From assembly GCA_037176885.1 (NCBI GenBank), contig JAWWNJ010000048.1, forward strand, positions 558,001 to 622,000: 64,000 bases of DNA, read 5' to 3'. Position numbers and translations under genes: made by a program. The notes beneath the pieces were generated by a model. The model was not told where the DNA came from and did not search any database. It saw only the letters and a program-made list of their open reading frames with translations. This DNA comes from Favolaschia claudopus. Its lineage: Eukaryota > Basidiomycota > Agaricomycetes > Agaricales > Mycenaceae. Positions 11,264 to 22,794 of the stretch are shown one piece after another; position 1 is the stretch's first letter; the number at the start of each line of letters is the position of its first letter.

Positions 11264-11367
11264 TATCAAAAATAACTCTCGTTGGGAGGTCGCTGATATA
11301 TCACAGCGCCATACTAAGGTGCTTTCGGTGGCTGTGCTGTTCCATCTCAGCCATTTAACGCCCCTTG

Positions 11368-11387
11368 GCCTCCCCCACCTCTGACAT
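11368..11387 (+). repeat. Left terminal inverted repeat of the MULE
   Basis: Twenty bases exactly matching the reverse complement of 14977-14996. It lies 11 bp inside the left target duplication. Confidence 0.8.
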
Positions 11388-11509
11388 CCCAAAAAGGCAA
11401 TTGCTTACAAACACGATAAGATAACGGACTTCGAGCGCAGAGAGCAATTATACTACATTGTACGCGTAGTTCAGGTGAATATGAATGGAAATGGAGTCCT
11501 CGAGCTGTA

Positions 11510-14500
11510 CTACGCGTCGTGAGCGCTGTCCGCGGCATTTGTGGGTCTAGGACGGTAATACATCGCGGCACTTGTTGATGTCTCCCACGTCGATGGTGTT
11601 CTCCCTCGTGTCGACTTGTACCTCTTCTCCTTCGTCAAGCATGCTCGCGCCAGCCGCAAGAACGAAGCCCCGTCCCTCTCCAATGTTTGAAGCATGCGCT
11701 GGTCTCCGAATTGCCGCTGATACCTTAACCCTTTCGCAAAATCAAGGATCATGTCGATGTGCTGATCCATCGTCGCTTTGAATGAAAGGCCGCCATCCTC
11801 TGGACCCATGTCGATAACTTCGTCGTCTTCGTCCTCATCGTAATCGTCGCCACCAGCATCGTTCGGAGATTGAACTACACCGTCACCAGAAGGTTCGGGA
11901 ATAGAGGTGGAAGGTGTGTCGCTCACTGACGACTGTGAAGTCTGGATTGACGGATGGGTCCAGAATGGTGCGGTGCGCTGCCGTTTGACCTCCAAAAAGA
12001 ACACAGGCGGCACGGGCCCTACAGCCTGGACGACGTGCTTGCACAGCAAGAACCGGTTTACTGCTTGCGACGGACAATTGCAGAGCAGCTTCGCTCTATT
12101 CGTCTGATACGCCGGGTTGACGGGAAGGGTAATCGGAGTCTTGGCCAGCTTCTTCCACATCTGCTTAAAGTCTTTGCGCCAGCGAGGGAGCTCGCGATAC
12201 CGCCCAGTGTCGGTAAGTAGACTGTCGAGCTTGCGGTAGTAACTTGGTGCTAATTTGACAATCAGAATCCACGCGAGAAGGTCGCAGCGCGGCATGTGGA
12301 AGTGGTGGAGGAAGTCATGCTTGATACGACGCCAGCTACGCATATTGTGAGTCTTCGCGTTCTCGGCTATTTGATATTCACTCACTGGCTCTCTAGAATC
12401 ATGGTGGTCTTGAGGACGGGGATCTCGCTGTTCATGGACCGCGCCCACAGCTCCCAACGCGATGGACGGTACCAGTTTTCCCAGAGGTAAGCCCATACCT
12501 CCCTCAGTCCGTTATTGACACAATACTTATACATTTGGGACACTGCCCAGCGACGAATTGCCGTAGGGCTTGGATGCGCATACCCCGGAAGAGACGGGTG
12601 AGCACAATAGTGCTTCTCCATCATAGTCAATATGGGCTCGCGACAATCGACGGGACAGAAGGTACGTGACCCTCGCTCCTCCGCCCCTCCCGCCGTCTCA
12701 CCATTCTCCGCCGTCCTAGGTGGCGGTACAGCGGCAGAGGCGACGGTCGGCTTGGGCTTCACCGGAGGTTTGCCCGTCGTCCGCGCTTTCATCGCTGTCG
12801 CAAGGTCCTTTGGATCGGCGGCATCAGAGCGGGTCACAGGCTTGACGACCCTTCCATGACGGGTCTGTGTTGGTGCGGGGGCCAACTCTTCGACGGTAAC
12901 ATTCTCCTTGTTACTTTCATCAATCGCAATTGGTGTGCTGATGTGGGTGGATGTTTGTGCGGCAACAGGGGATGTAGGAGAGGGACTGGGGTCGGAAATA
13001 TGTGGAGGGAGCGTAGAGTCGCCCGTGGCTGGCGGGGCATCGCTTCGGGCTGCAGTTGTGGTGTTGTCACCAACTGAGGCGAACGGTCGCCGACCAGGGA
13101 TAGTGATGCAGAGGCCGTTTGGAAGCGTCCGCCGCTCCGGTGCTTGGGAGCCAAGAACCACTGGGGGGGCGACAAGATCTGGTATGCCGCCTTCATATTC
13201 TGTACCATCGGCCTGACTGCGAGGAATGAATCCTAGATCAATGAAGTCGAATTCCATCTTCGCAACGTGGGGGTTGTACGGCGTGGTCGTGGTCTTTGAC
13301 GATGCTAGTCGGGTACGTACTGCCCGGCGTAGGTGCCACCAACATAGACTGATCTTCGCATTCCAGACGTCCTTCAGCATCCCGATCTCTGCCAAATCTT
13401 TGTCGACGTGATTGAAGTTCGGCTGGATGCCGTACTTATCGCGCACGCATTTCGCCCATGCTGTGAGTGCATTTCGGCGCTTCGATTGCTCAATTGATGA
13501 CGCGGTCGATAGTAGGAGGTATGATACCGGGAAACCAGCGCCATCCTGCTCTGCCATGATACTATACAACTCAAGGTGCTTCGAGTTTGTGTTATCTAGA
13601 TTTGTTTTAGACTGATTGTGTATGCGCGGATGAGGCAGGTGCTTACAAGTTGCATCGACACCAATCTCCTTGACGAGCCCCTTCAATGGTGTCGCAATTC
13701 TTTTCATACCCCAGCACAGCATCTCTACCCCTTCTGGTACGTCTTCAGGCTCGAAGACATCGACATCTTCTGGATGCTCCTTCAACAGCTTCGCGGCTGA
13801 TGGCAACTGCGCATCGTCAAAGCGCCAAAACTTCTCACTCGCTTGGAGCCATGCGCGGTACACCTGATCTGCAGAGACCGTAGGGAAGGCCGCCTGCACC
13901 TTGCTGACCATCGCGACAGGGGTCAGCCATTCTGCGTTGTCGTTGATCATATCTAAAGCTTCTTGCGGCATCGACACGTCAAAATATTGTACATGTCGCG
14001 TGTGATGAAGCTTCACAAGCACGGTGAGCTTATCTTCGTCGCCCTGCTTCTCACGGCAGCTTATGACAAGCTTGGAACGACAAGGGAACCTCTTCATGCC
14101 TATGACATCCCGATTCTTGATTGTGGGATCAATCGAGGCCTTAGATTTCTTCTTGCGAGCTTCGTCCTGGCTACAAAAGAAGCGGGCACGATGCCCAGTC
14201 TTCAGCCTACGGTGGTCTTTGATCCTGTCAACTGGTAAGCACTGTCAGTACTTTATTCGACGTCTGACTCACGTAAATCGGAAGCCGCCAACTTTCCAGA
14301 CCTCACCAGCAACCATCTGTACACGGAGACGAGGCGATATCAACGGGTCTTTGGTAATGTCGTACTGCCCAGTGAATTCGATGTGTGCATCTGACTTGAG
14401 CGCCTTTTTCATCCCATCCAGAAAGTCTTCGGCATCAGTGAAGACTTCTGCGGCCTGCACCTCGTTCAGACACAATGATGACTCAATTCAGGTAATGTAC

Positions 14501-14857
14501 CTCATTCCCCGATTCCTCGAACACCTCGTCGTCTGATTCCATTGTTTTGTGGTTAGGTTCTCCATCGTCGGCAGTAGAGCCTTCGTGTTGTTGCCGAGCC
14601 CGGTTCATTGGGCGTGGGTCGGCTTCCGTAGAGCTGTGGGAGCGGCTCCTTTTTTGCGCACGAGCCTTGCCGGTACTGGAGGATGCAGTACTACTGGCAG
14701 CTGCCCGCTTGGCTTGCTGATTCCGAGCATCGACTGCGCGACAACGCGGGCACTGCTTGAAGGTGACATCTAGGGGTACTCTTTTTTGACACCATTTCTT
14801 GCTGCATTTTCGAGTATTTTCAAGAGTGTTATCACCATTAGACTCGTCCACGTCCAT
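11510..14857 (-). CDS. MULE transposase with SWIM zinc finger
   Basis: Minus-strand exons: 14857-14501, 14454-14273, 14224-13647, 13595-12386, 12335-11510. The total is 3,153 nt, an exact multiple of three, or 1,050 aa. The first exon encodes a short zinc-binding segment (CSKKWCQKR...CPRC), then a Ser-rich basic linker. Residues about 150-230 carry a region like the DNA-binding part of fungal MULEs (RRLKTGHRARFFCSQDEARKK). The MULE catalytic core follows: GVDATYNTNSKHLELY (first Asp, about 369), AEQDGAGFPVSYLL, HVDKDLAEIGM (second Asp, about 438) and CWWHLRRAVR (about 462). Near residue 860 a SWIM zinc finger is present (CNCPSQAV...CKH). The intron at 13596-13646 interrupts the DATY motif itself and is confirmed by restoration of that motif. 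No stop or frame break was seen, so it may be active. Confidence 0.88.
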
Positions 14858-14976
14858 TGTTGACTGAGTTTGTCGCCGAGAAAGGTTTGTTGACGTGAAG
14901 TTGTTTCGACACGTGAAGGCGCATCACACAAATTGATCAAAATCTGATATCATTGATGAGATTATCCTTTTATGGT

Positions 14977-14996
14977 ATGTCAGAGGTGGGGGAGGC
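14977..14996 (-). repeat. Right terminal inverted repeat of the MULE
   Basis: Exact inverted partner of 11368-11387, lying 9 bp inside the right target duplication (15006-15016) and about 120 bp upstream of the transposase start codon. Confidence 0.8.
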
Positions 14997-15016
14997 GTAG
15001 GCCAGCTCAGCCATTT

Positions 15017-15960
15017 CCACTTTTTCCCTTCGGAGCGCGTACGTCTAGCTAAACGGATGTCCCGGAATACGTTCCTCTACTTCAGATGCTGCTACTCCCT
15101 ATACAGCTGCGCTTCTTTTCAAGGTCCTGTGCCCGGGACACGTTAGCCGGCGGCGCACGACATACTTTACCTCGAGGTTCGCCGGGATTCTGAGGTTGCT
15201 TTGCGGATGAGGCGGAATATGTTTCTCGGTGTGTCCTCTTTCTGTGGCGTATACTACGGCGCTGCCCGTTCTCGTCATTGGTATGGGATTGGTTGGCCGG
15301 AGGGACGGGAGGTCACTGTGGTATGGCGGACTACTCAAAGCGGCCGAGTTATATGGGGAAATGCTTGTATTCCCAGCGTACCCTGACATGGTGGTTCGTC
15401 GACCTACGAGCTTCCCCTCGTAGTTGCCGCTCTGTGCACCGCTCGTCATTTTTCCGGTGAAATCAATTTCGTTCCTTTTTGACGAGCCCTGTGCGAGATA
15501 TACCGTCTTCGACTCAGGACCACTGACATCTTAAGGATATGTTGACCAATTTCTGAGAGGGAGCGATGAATCTTGGCTGCTGCGATGGTTCCCGGTGGCA
15601 TGCAGAGTCGCGACGAGAGGATCGAAGATACGGTATGCCTACCGTGCGGATAGATATCCGAACCGCTCATCCAGATTCAGAAGTTACTGAAGTATAGGGT
15701 TTGCGATGTGATCATTGAATGTATGGTTATGAAAATTTGTCCTCAAATTTCGTTTCTCTGCGAGAGGGTTTTGAATCGATTTTTCGTCACTTTCCTTTCA
15801 CGTCGTTAGAGTGAATCAAGAACACTGATGAAGGCTCATGGTCGCCAGCCAATGAGCGCCAGCTTCGAGCTTTCCAACAACCATCACAGCAACGTCCCAC
15901 GCTCAACAGCCTGTACCACCATTCTACTTGAACTTCCATCACCTATCGTCCCGCCAACCC
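15017..15960. other. Intergenic, with two possible minus-strand frames
   Basis: On the minus strand a 74-codon frame (15670-15446) ends with its TGA overlapping the ATG of a 116-codon frame (15449-15099). The second peptide is Ser/Pro/Tyr-rich (SISPYNSAALSSPPYHSDLP). They could be two exons of one small gene, but no clear splice pair joins them and no family is recognised. The remainder is the promoter side of the F-box gene starting at 15961. Confidence 0.3.
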
Positions 15961-17775
15961 ATGCACACTAACGATACCAGTATCCTTTACTTGGATATCC
16001 TACCTGCAGAGCTATGGATACTCTGCTGGACACACTCCTCCCACCGCCAACTTCGACGTCTCTCCCTAGTCTGCAAGTTCTTCCGCTCCGTCTGTCTCCC
16101 CCTGCTATTCAGCCGTTTATCCTTCGATGCTGCTGTCGATGGTAATATTATGGCCGGGAAACAAGAGGATCGGATCGAGCGGCTTCGCCGTGTGCATCGA
16201 ATTGCTGTCCGGCTGGACAAGGTGTCGGCGCCGCCGTTTGCCTCGTTCGTGAGGTCGTGGACGGTCTCGCTGGGATATTTGAAGACCAAGTATATTGCAA
16301 ATCTTGACGTCTTGCAGGCCATGCATGCACGGATTTTCGAGACTTTCTGGTTAAATCTGGGCGCGTATCGGAGTTTGTCGACCCTGCAGATCCGGTGGGG
16401 GAAGATGGACGATTTTTCCTTGAGCATCATCTTGTCCCTCCCGAGGCTGAGACACCTAGGGCTCGATATCAGGATATCTGATATGGCGGACACTGACTTT
16501 GAGGGCTCGGAGGACTTCGACGGTCTACCGGAAGAGACCATGCTACAAAGTCTGGAAGTCAACGACGATACCTTGCTGTGGGATCTTTTCTCAGGAATTG
16601 CCCTTCCTCAGCTTACCTCCCTCACCCTTTACGCCGTCCACGATCCAGCATCCTTCCGACAACTCAAACGATTCCCCCGACTGGTTTCACTGAATGTGAA
16701 ACCAGATTTCGCCCCCGCCGCCTTTGCCGCTGTGGATGCCACTTGCTGCGGCCCAAATCTGGAAGTCCTCGACGATGTCATGCTGCGGGATTGTTTCTCC
16801 AAAATTGCCAGGCTTCCTTATTGGCAGGTTACCTCCCTCACACTTCACACAGTTTATAGTCAATCTTTTTTTCGACATCTCAAGCGATTCCCCAAACTCG
16901 AATCACTCGACGTGAAGCCGCATTACCCTCCCCTCGCATTCGCCTTCGTTGACCCCACTTGCTGCCCAAACCTACGGAATATTACGGGACCACCCCGCCT
17001 AATTGAGTCGTTGGCGCCGGATCGACCGATTGTCCGGGCTACCGTTCATTCGATATATGATGGGAGGAAAGCACTGACAGCGGCCTGTGTGGCTCTTTCA
17101 TCCAACTCTTCCGTCCCCCTTCGCGCTCTGGCTCTTCCCGCCATGAGGGTCTCGAGCAAAGACAATTCGGACGCGACTGTGCAGTTCTTCCTTGGGATTG
17201 CACATCTGTTTCCGGAGCTCAAGAAGTTGACCCTCGAGATTCATGAACCTCCTGGAGTGCGAGAAAGCCAATACAATTATGATTGGCGTCTTGGTGGACT
17301 ACCGAGACCGCTTGACGAGGAGGAAGTGCCGGTTTTGTGCGACGAGAATGCGTTTGAGGAGTTATTGGAGGATCATATGATATCCGATGACGACGAGGAT
17401 AGCGATGGTAACAGAATTGACATTGAGTCGGAAGCGGCGTTCGATGTTGAATCGTTGACTCGACCAGGGCATCGGGTAAGTGAGCTTGATATTGTTTTGC
17501 AGTGTCCTTCTTCACCTCTATCGCCCTGATCTGAATTCCTCGTGCAGGCGTTTCTAAAACAAATTTCCCTTGGGTCGTTTTCTCTTCCTCCAAACATAGA
17601 GATTCTTCATCTCGAAGCTTCGTGGATTAAAGAGCGCCTGCCTTTGGATGCACAGAGATCTGCCGTGGGTGCGTTAAGCAGGGAATCGCCCGGCTTGCGA
17701 GAGGTACAGTTGGGGTTGCCGGAGTGCACCTGGAGGCGAAGTGAGCTATGCGGATGGAGGAAGGTTCAGAAATGA
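15961..17775 (+). CDS. F-box/leucine-rich protein (paralogue of the 48.6-52.5 kb pair)
   Basis: Two exons, 15961-17475 and 17548-17775, give 580 aa. The N terminus holds the F-box: ILPAELWILCWTHSSHRQLRRLSLVCKFFRSV shifts into LPLLFSRLSFDAAVD (about residues 10-55). Leu-rich repeats follow, including a recent-looking internal duplication: the unit around LTSLTLYAVHDPASFRQLKRFPRL recurs as LTLHTVYSQSFFRHLKRFPKL, about 85 residues later. Near residue 340 the family motif NLRNITGPPRLIESLAPDRPIVRA appears in pieces, also seen in the other copies. An acidic block (ISDDDEDSDGNR) precedes the intron, and the last exon gives IEILHLEASWIKERLPL. The last intron lies at the same place in all copies. Presumed SCF substrate receptor; substrate unknown. 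No breaks seen, so this is the intact member of the family here. Confidence 0.85.
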
Positions 17776-18775
17776 TCGATATCGAAGCATAGAGCTGCAG
17801 GAATAATATGCATCTGCGGCAATGTCAGTCCCTCCCTTGTTGAGATAAATGAAACATAGAGTTATATGTATCTTAGACTACTTATTAACGCACTTCCGTT
17901 GACAAGAACATTCCATGTTTCGACGGCCTGCATGTCGAATCGTGGTCCGTGGACCTTCGCCGGTACCCCCGCACTGCGCAGCTACGCAGCAGTTTCGAAG
18001 CACTGCCAGACCCTCCGATTCCCCCTGGTAAACTGTTAGCGCGCAAGGCTACATGCCATTCAATCGACCGACGACCACACCTTTGAGTCTTTGACCACTG
18101 GCAGAGTTACATAACGTGAGAAATCGGCATCACGCGGCCCGATTCCCGCTTCTTGGACAACGACCTCGACACCGCCGAGCCTCTTGAAGCAGCTCCTCGC
18201 CCCAACTGGCAGCGGAGGGACCATCTTGTGGGCTTTCTCGCAACTCTCAGCTCACATCCTACGGCTTTTCTTGATTTCAATTGCGTTTGAGGCGCTATCT
18301 CTCATCGACTAGCAGCAGCAACACTCAGTTCATATCCTACGCCTTTTCTTGGTCTCAATCGCCTCAGGATCACTAGGAACAGTGGAAACTTCTGTACCGT
18401 CGACAACCCAACTCAGTCTGCCGACGACATCGGTAGCGTTACGCTCTCTTTCATCGACGAGCGGAGTGGACATTGGAACATCTTGTGGAATTACTAGCAA
18501 CCTCAGCTCACATCCTACGCCTTGTATCTTTTGGGCTCAGGATAATTAACAACAGCAGCGGAAAAAATAGTGTACCCAGGCATATACGAAAGCACAAGTG
18601 CCTTCCTCCTGTATCGTCGACAAGCCAACTGAGTACGTCGTTGGGTGTCGTAGCAAAGCTCCTTTCTGTCTCGCTAATTGACCCGCTGCTTGTCGTCATC
18701 CAGTATACCTTCAAGTACGCTGCCCTTTGAATCCCCTGGCTGCGTCCCTCACTCATAAGGTCTCCTACTAACAGA
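17776..18775. other. Intergenic with a degenerate three-copy repeat
   Basis: No gene is seen. A motif like CTCAGCTCACATCCTACG occurs three times in imperfect form, around 18245, 18324 and 18502, each preceded by related sequence (CATCTTGTGG, TCATCGAC, ACTAGCA). This looks like old tandem duplication within the promoter region of the SAM-domain gene. Confidence 0.5.
18245..18540 (+). repeat. Imperfect repeat, three copies
   Basis: Three diverged copies of a unit containing (C/T)TCA(C/T)ATCCTACG(C/G)CTT followed by TTCTTG(G/A)T(C/T)TCAAT in the first two. The spacing is about 80 and 180 bp. It lies 230-530 bp upstream of the start codon at 18776. Confidence 0.5.
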
Positions 18776-21700
18776 ATGGCCGCTATTGTCGCCCCCACGT
18801 CCGCGTCTATGCCCGCCCTCTCCGACTACACCTCCTCTCCCCGCGCCCGCTCGCGCTCCCCCGTCAAAACAAGCACAAGCACCCCATCCACCCCCGAGCT
18901 CCACCGCAAATCCTCTTCTTCCTCGTTCTCCGCCGCCGATGCAGGCGCAGGCATCCCCCGCCCCCCATCCGCAGCCGACCTCCGCCCCAACGCCCACCCG
19001 TACCCCATCGCCACAACCACCACCGCCCTCCTCTCCCGCGCCAACTCCCTCTCTTCGCCCTCTCATCACAGCAGCGGGAAACACTCGTACGTCCCGACGT
19101 CGCCGTCCCCTGCCAAGGATGCAAGTTTTGAGGACGAGCGGAAGAGTAGCGAGAGGAGGCGGGCGGAGTATCGCGGGCATCGGTATAGCAGGAGTTTGAG
19201 CAGTAGCGAGGATATGTATCTCCCGTCGACGACGCCCGCAAAGGAGAAGGAGGAGTACACCGGCCCCGCGCATGGACCACGGGCGCTCCCCGTCCCGCCG
19301 AATGTCAGCGCGAATAGTATCGCGGCGAAGAATGCGGCTGCAAAGGGCGGGTATAGTGCGTATGCTGCGTCCGGTGAGTGGCTCTTCTCCTCCCTGCTTC
19401 TCCTTCATATAATGTTAACGTCGCCCAGGCATCTCCCCCAAACGATGGACCCCCGCGCAGCTTGCTGCCCACCTCAACTCCACCGTCTCCCCCGAGGCCG
19501 GCGCCTGGGCCACGCGCCGCAATGTCGGCGGGCGTGCCTTTATGAAGATGGGCGAGATGGGCGAGGAGGAGTTGGTTGGGTTGGGGTGAGTTTTTTCGTT
19601 TGTTTCGCGAGTTTTCTTTGGTTTTTTCGGTCGAATCTGTTTCGTGGCATCGCGTTTATCTTCGAGCGCTTTTCTTTCTTTTTACTCGGTCTTCGGCTTC
19701 GTAACACACGTATTTGTCCCCTTGCTCGCTTTCTGTCTCGCTCTGCGTCTTACATACGGGCTTGCTTACGCCCGTATTTGTCTCTGCGACGGTCGGTCGG
19801 TGTCAGCACGCTGACTCGGCGTCTTGTAGCCCAAGCCGAGTTGCGGTTTCGGTCTGGGTCCGAATTTCACATAGACCGTTCCCGGATCCTATGGCGTTCC
19901 GCCCCGTTTCGTTCCGCGTTTCGACCCTTGGCTTTTGTCTTGTGCTTTCGCCCGTATTCTTCCTTCTGCCTGGCTTTTGCGACGTTCACGATTTACGACC
20001 CCTTTACGACTACGACGACGGTTATTGGACTTGTTTTCATACTCTTACTTTGATATTCCCCTATCTACCTCTTCTCCTCTTTCTTCCTCCTTCCTTCCTT
20101 AATCCCCCCGCCCCCCTCCTTTTCACCCATTCCACACGACACCCCCGACCCAAAACGAGATGCTCGTCCCCACCCGCACCTCACTCCGCGTGCGCGACGG
20201 CCCCACGCCCCTCATCTCGCCCTCGCTTTCGTGCCTGCGGGACGCGTGGTTGATGCCGATGGATCCGTTGTGTGTTCTTCTTTCTTCTGCCTTGTGTTCC
20301 GTCCTTTGTTTTTTTTACCTTTTCTTTCTTGTGATTCGAGTTTCGAGCCTTTTTCCTTCAAGGTTGAGACCAATAATAACGAACGCTAATCTACTTTTTT
20401 GTGTCATTCTAGTGCCCCACCCTCGCTATCCATCCGTCCCGCCGCGCGCGCACTGCGTCAGGAGGTCTTGCAGAGCCAGCTCTCGCCGGCTTCGTCGTCT
20501 GCGTCGGAGGACGAGGGGAGTGGGTTTTTCGGCGGCAACAAACACAACGGCGGCGAAAAATGGCGAAATTCACCTACCCGCGGAAACGGACATGGAGGGC
20601 GGGTGTCGGCTGTGTATGAGGTGGAGGAGCCGGAGGAGGTTGATTACGATGATGACGAAAACAACGGGGAGGACGGGACGCCCGGGGGGCATGGCAGGCG
20701 GCGGACGATGAGTGTGCCTACGACGCCGTCGCATTCGACGCTCCATGGCCATGGCCATGGGAATACGGGAAGGTTCAGGAACGGACGGGTGAAGGGGATG
20801 GTGAGGGAGTTTGAGAGCAGTGGGAGTGAAAGTGGGGGGTCGCCGGAGAGGGAGAGGGGGAGTGGGTTCAGGGAGAGAGAGACGGTCAAGCAGAGGGCGT
20901 TGCCGCAGCGGCCGGATGGGCTGGACGCGACGGTGAGAGCGAATGGGTTTGGGTTCGGGGGCGAGGAGCACCCGACTGTGCGTGGGAGTGGGTATTCGAA
21001 TGGTGGTGGGTATGGGTATAGTGGGTTTGGAGGGACGCCGGGAGGAGAGGACGAGGAGTTGACGGTGGAAGAGCTAATTGCGCGGGAGGACGCTGCCGGT
21101 GGGGGTATGCCTATGCCTTCGCAGCATACCGGGTCCTCCTTCAACTTCAGCGCTACGGCCAAACCCAATGCGCCGTGGATGTCGCCGCAGACAACGGGCT
21201 CTAGCAACGGCGGCGGGAGACCGCTACCTGCGCACCCGCAGCCTGTGGCGAAGAGGCTGTTGGGTCGGAGTGGGAGCGGTGGGGTGCATGCGTGGGAGGC
21301 GGCGGAGGGAGAGGTGGGGAGTACGGTTAAAAGGGTGGCGCCTGGTGCTGTGGGGGGGAAGGGCAGGGGGGATGTTATGAGGGGGAGTCTGTTCGTGAAT
21401 GCCGTCTCAGGTGACAATGGTCCCGATGCTGTTTCCGCGTCTGCCGCTCTCAGTGTCGAGGAACTCAAGCCCAAAGCTAGCGAGGAAGAGAAGAAGAGAA
21501 AGGAGGAGAGAAAAGCGCTGGAGAGGGAGGCGGAGGAGAGAGGCCGGGCGAGGGGGGAGAGGGTGAGGGCGCAGATTGCGGAGGCGGCGGAGTTGAGGGT
21601 ATTGGTTGACGGGTTTAGGGCGAGGTTGGAGGAGGTGGAGAGAAAGGTTGAGGAGATGGAGGCTGCGGCCTCGGGTTCGTCTGCTACTGCCACGACAAAA

Positions 21701-21976
21701 GACGCGACAGGGACGAAGACGAAGCCGTTGAGCGTGACCCAGCGACTCGACCCGAGGAGGTTGATTGCGATGTTCGTTGCGAGTAATTCGACTACCACAA
21801 GCGCTGCGGCAACTGGAGAGAGGAAGAAGGAAGATTGGGTGGGGCCGACGACGATTAGTGGGTTGCCGTCGTATGTGCTGCTTGTGGGGTTGGGGATGTG
21901 TGCGGTTGTGTTGAGGGTGTTGGTTAGGAGGGGATTGGGGGTTGGGGCGGGTGCGGCGGCGGCGGGGAGGCGGTGA
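18776..21976 (+). CDS. SAM-domain protein with coiled coil and C-terminal membrane anchor
   Basis: Exons 18776-19373, 19429-19585 and 20413-21976 total 2,319 nt, a multiple of three, giving 772 aa. Residues 1-200 are disordered and Ser/Pro-rich. A sterile alpha motif follows at about 200-270: RWTPAQLAAHLNS, AWATRRNVGGRAFMKMGE, EEELVGLG, then RPAARALRQEVLQ. The intron 19586-20412 falls inside this domain, and splicing restores it in phase. The centre is Gly/Arg-rich and disordered. Near residue 600-660 there is a charged coiled coil (EEEKKRKEERKALEREAEER). The end has a hydrophobic segment, SYVLLVGLGMCAVVLRVLV, then Arg/Gly/Ala, so it may be tail-anchored with most of the protein in the cytosol. 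SAM domains mediate protein-protein contacts. The 827-bp intron is very long for this genome and could hide an alternative exon (a C-rich open stretch at about 20160-20270). Confidence 0.75.
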
Positions 21977-22794
21977 GGGTGAGTGTGTTTTCGTGTTTTG
22001 TGTTTTGTGCAGGTGTTGACGTTTTTATGCCAGGTACCTACGCGGACTGCACGTTCTCACCCTCGTGTGGATCTTCCTGTTCCTTCTCGGTTCGAATCCT
22101 CTTGACTCCCTCGTCCTTCGCTTTTCTTCGTACTCGGATGCTGATTCATTCATCCTGCTCTGCAATTCCTCCCTTCTCTCTCGATACCCCCGGCTATGTC
22201 TGGTACATAAAACATACGTATAAGTTATCCTCTGACTGATTTTGATATGTACTCCCCCATCTCATTCCATGACATCTACCCTCTCATCAGCTATCCATCG
22301 ACCCTCTCGATCTATGCCGATCTCTTCCCCCGTCATCTACTCTACCTCGTACTGCACCCACTCCTTATCCATGGGCCATGCTAATCGTTCTCCGGGCTAA
22401 ATTTCTCTCTTCTTTTTACGCACATACACAATGCGCTGCCCGACTTACCTCCACCAGTACTGACTCGCGTCCGCGATATGCTGCCCTGAGTGCCTCCCTC
22501 ACGATAGTGCCCTTCTACTTACGACCTCGCACATGTATACTTGTAATGCTCGATACTGACGACCTTTTACGACCTGTTATGTTTTTTCGATGTTGATACT
22601 GAACCGTTATTGATGATTGCTCGCTTTCGACGACATCACTTAGCTGCCTCGAAAGCATTTGAGAGGCGAGCAGAGACAACGGACTCGTATCGGCCGATTC
22701 AGGATTGGGGCAGGATGGACTTCTGAGGCATTGTTGGGTGCTTTCCTTGAGTACACTTGCAACGCCAGTGAGGAGCACTATACAGGAGTAACGG
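21977..22794. other. Intergenic, C/T-rich 3' region
   Basis: About 800 bp of pyrimidine-rich sequence between two convergent genes. It probably contains both 3' untranslated regions. No gene or repeat is seen. Confidence 0.5.

Larger units (their letters stand above)
10699..11345. other. Region between KDZ gene and MULE element
   Basis: Contains a hairpin at 10792-10826 just after the KDZ stop and a MITE at 11001-11263. Similar short sequences (GGTCGCTG followed, after at most one extra G, by ATATATCA) lie on both sides of the MITE at about 10953 and 11287. No gene is seen. Confidence 0.5.
11346..15016 (-). mobile_element. Complete Mutator-like (MULE) DNA transposon
   Basis: A 20-bp inverted repeat beginning GCCTCCCCCACC is at 11368-11387 and, inverted, at 14977-14996; the similarity continues inward with mismatches (CCA, then AAAAGG). 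An 11-bp direct repeat CTCAGCCATTT flanks the element at 11346-11356 and 15006-15016, the size expected for a Mutator target duplication (8-11 bp). Between the target duplication and the matching core lie 11 bp (left) and 9 bp (right) that match poorly, so the extreme ends have diverged or the termini are slightly offset. The interior is almost entirely one transposase gene on the minus strand. Confidence 0.8.

Noticed and set aside
15229..15423. Frame with PVLVIGMGLVGRR, resembling a nucleotide-binding loop
   Set aside because: Only one short segment; no other part of a dehydrogenase is present, and the Gly spacing does not fit GxGxxG.
18749..19408. 219-codon Gly/Arg-rich frame on the minus strand
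   Set aside because: Antisense of the Pro/Ser/Thr-rich first exon of the SAM-domain gene; composition is that of a mirror frame.
20644..21798. 384-codon open frame on the minus strand opposite the SAM-domain gene
   Set aside because: It is the antisense shadow of a G-rich, stop-poor exon; the peptide is low-complexity Ser/Pro/Leu and no splice sites or family motifs support it.
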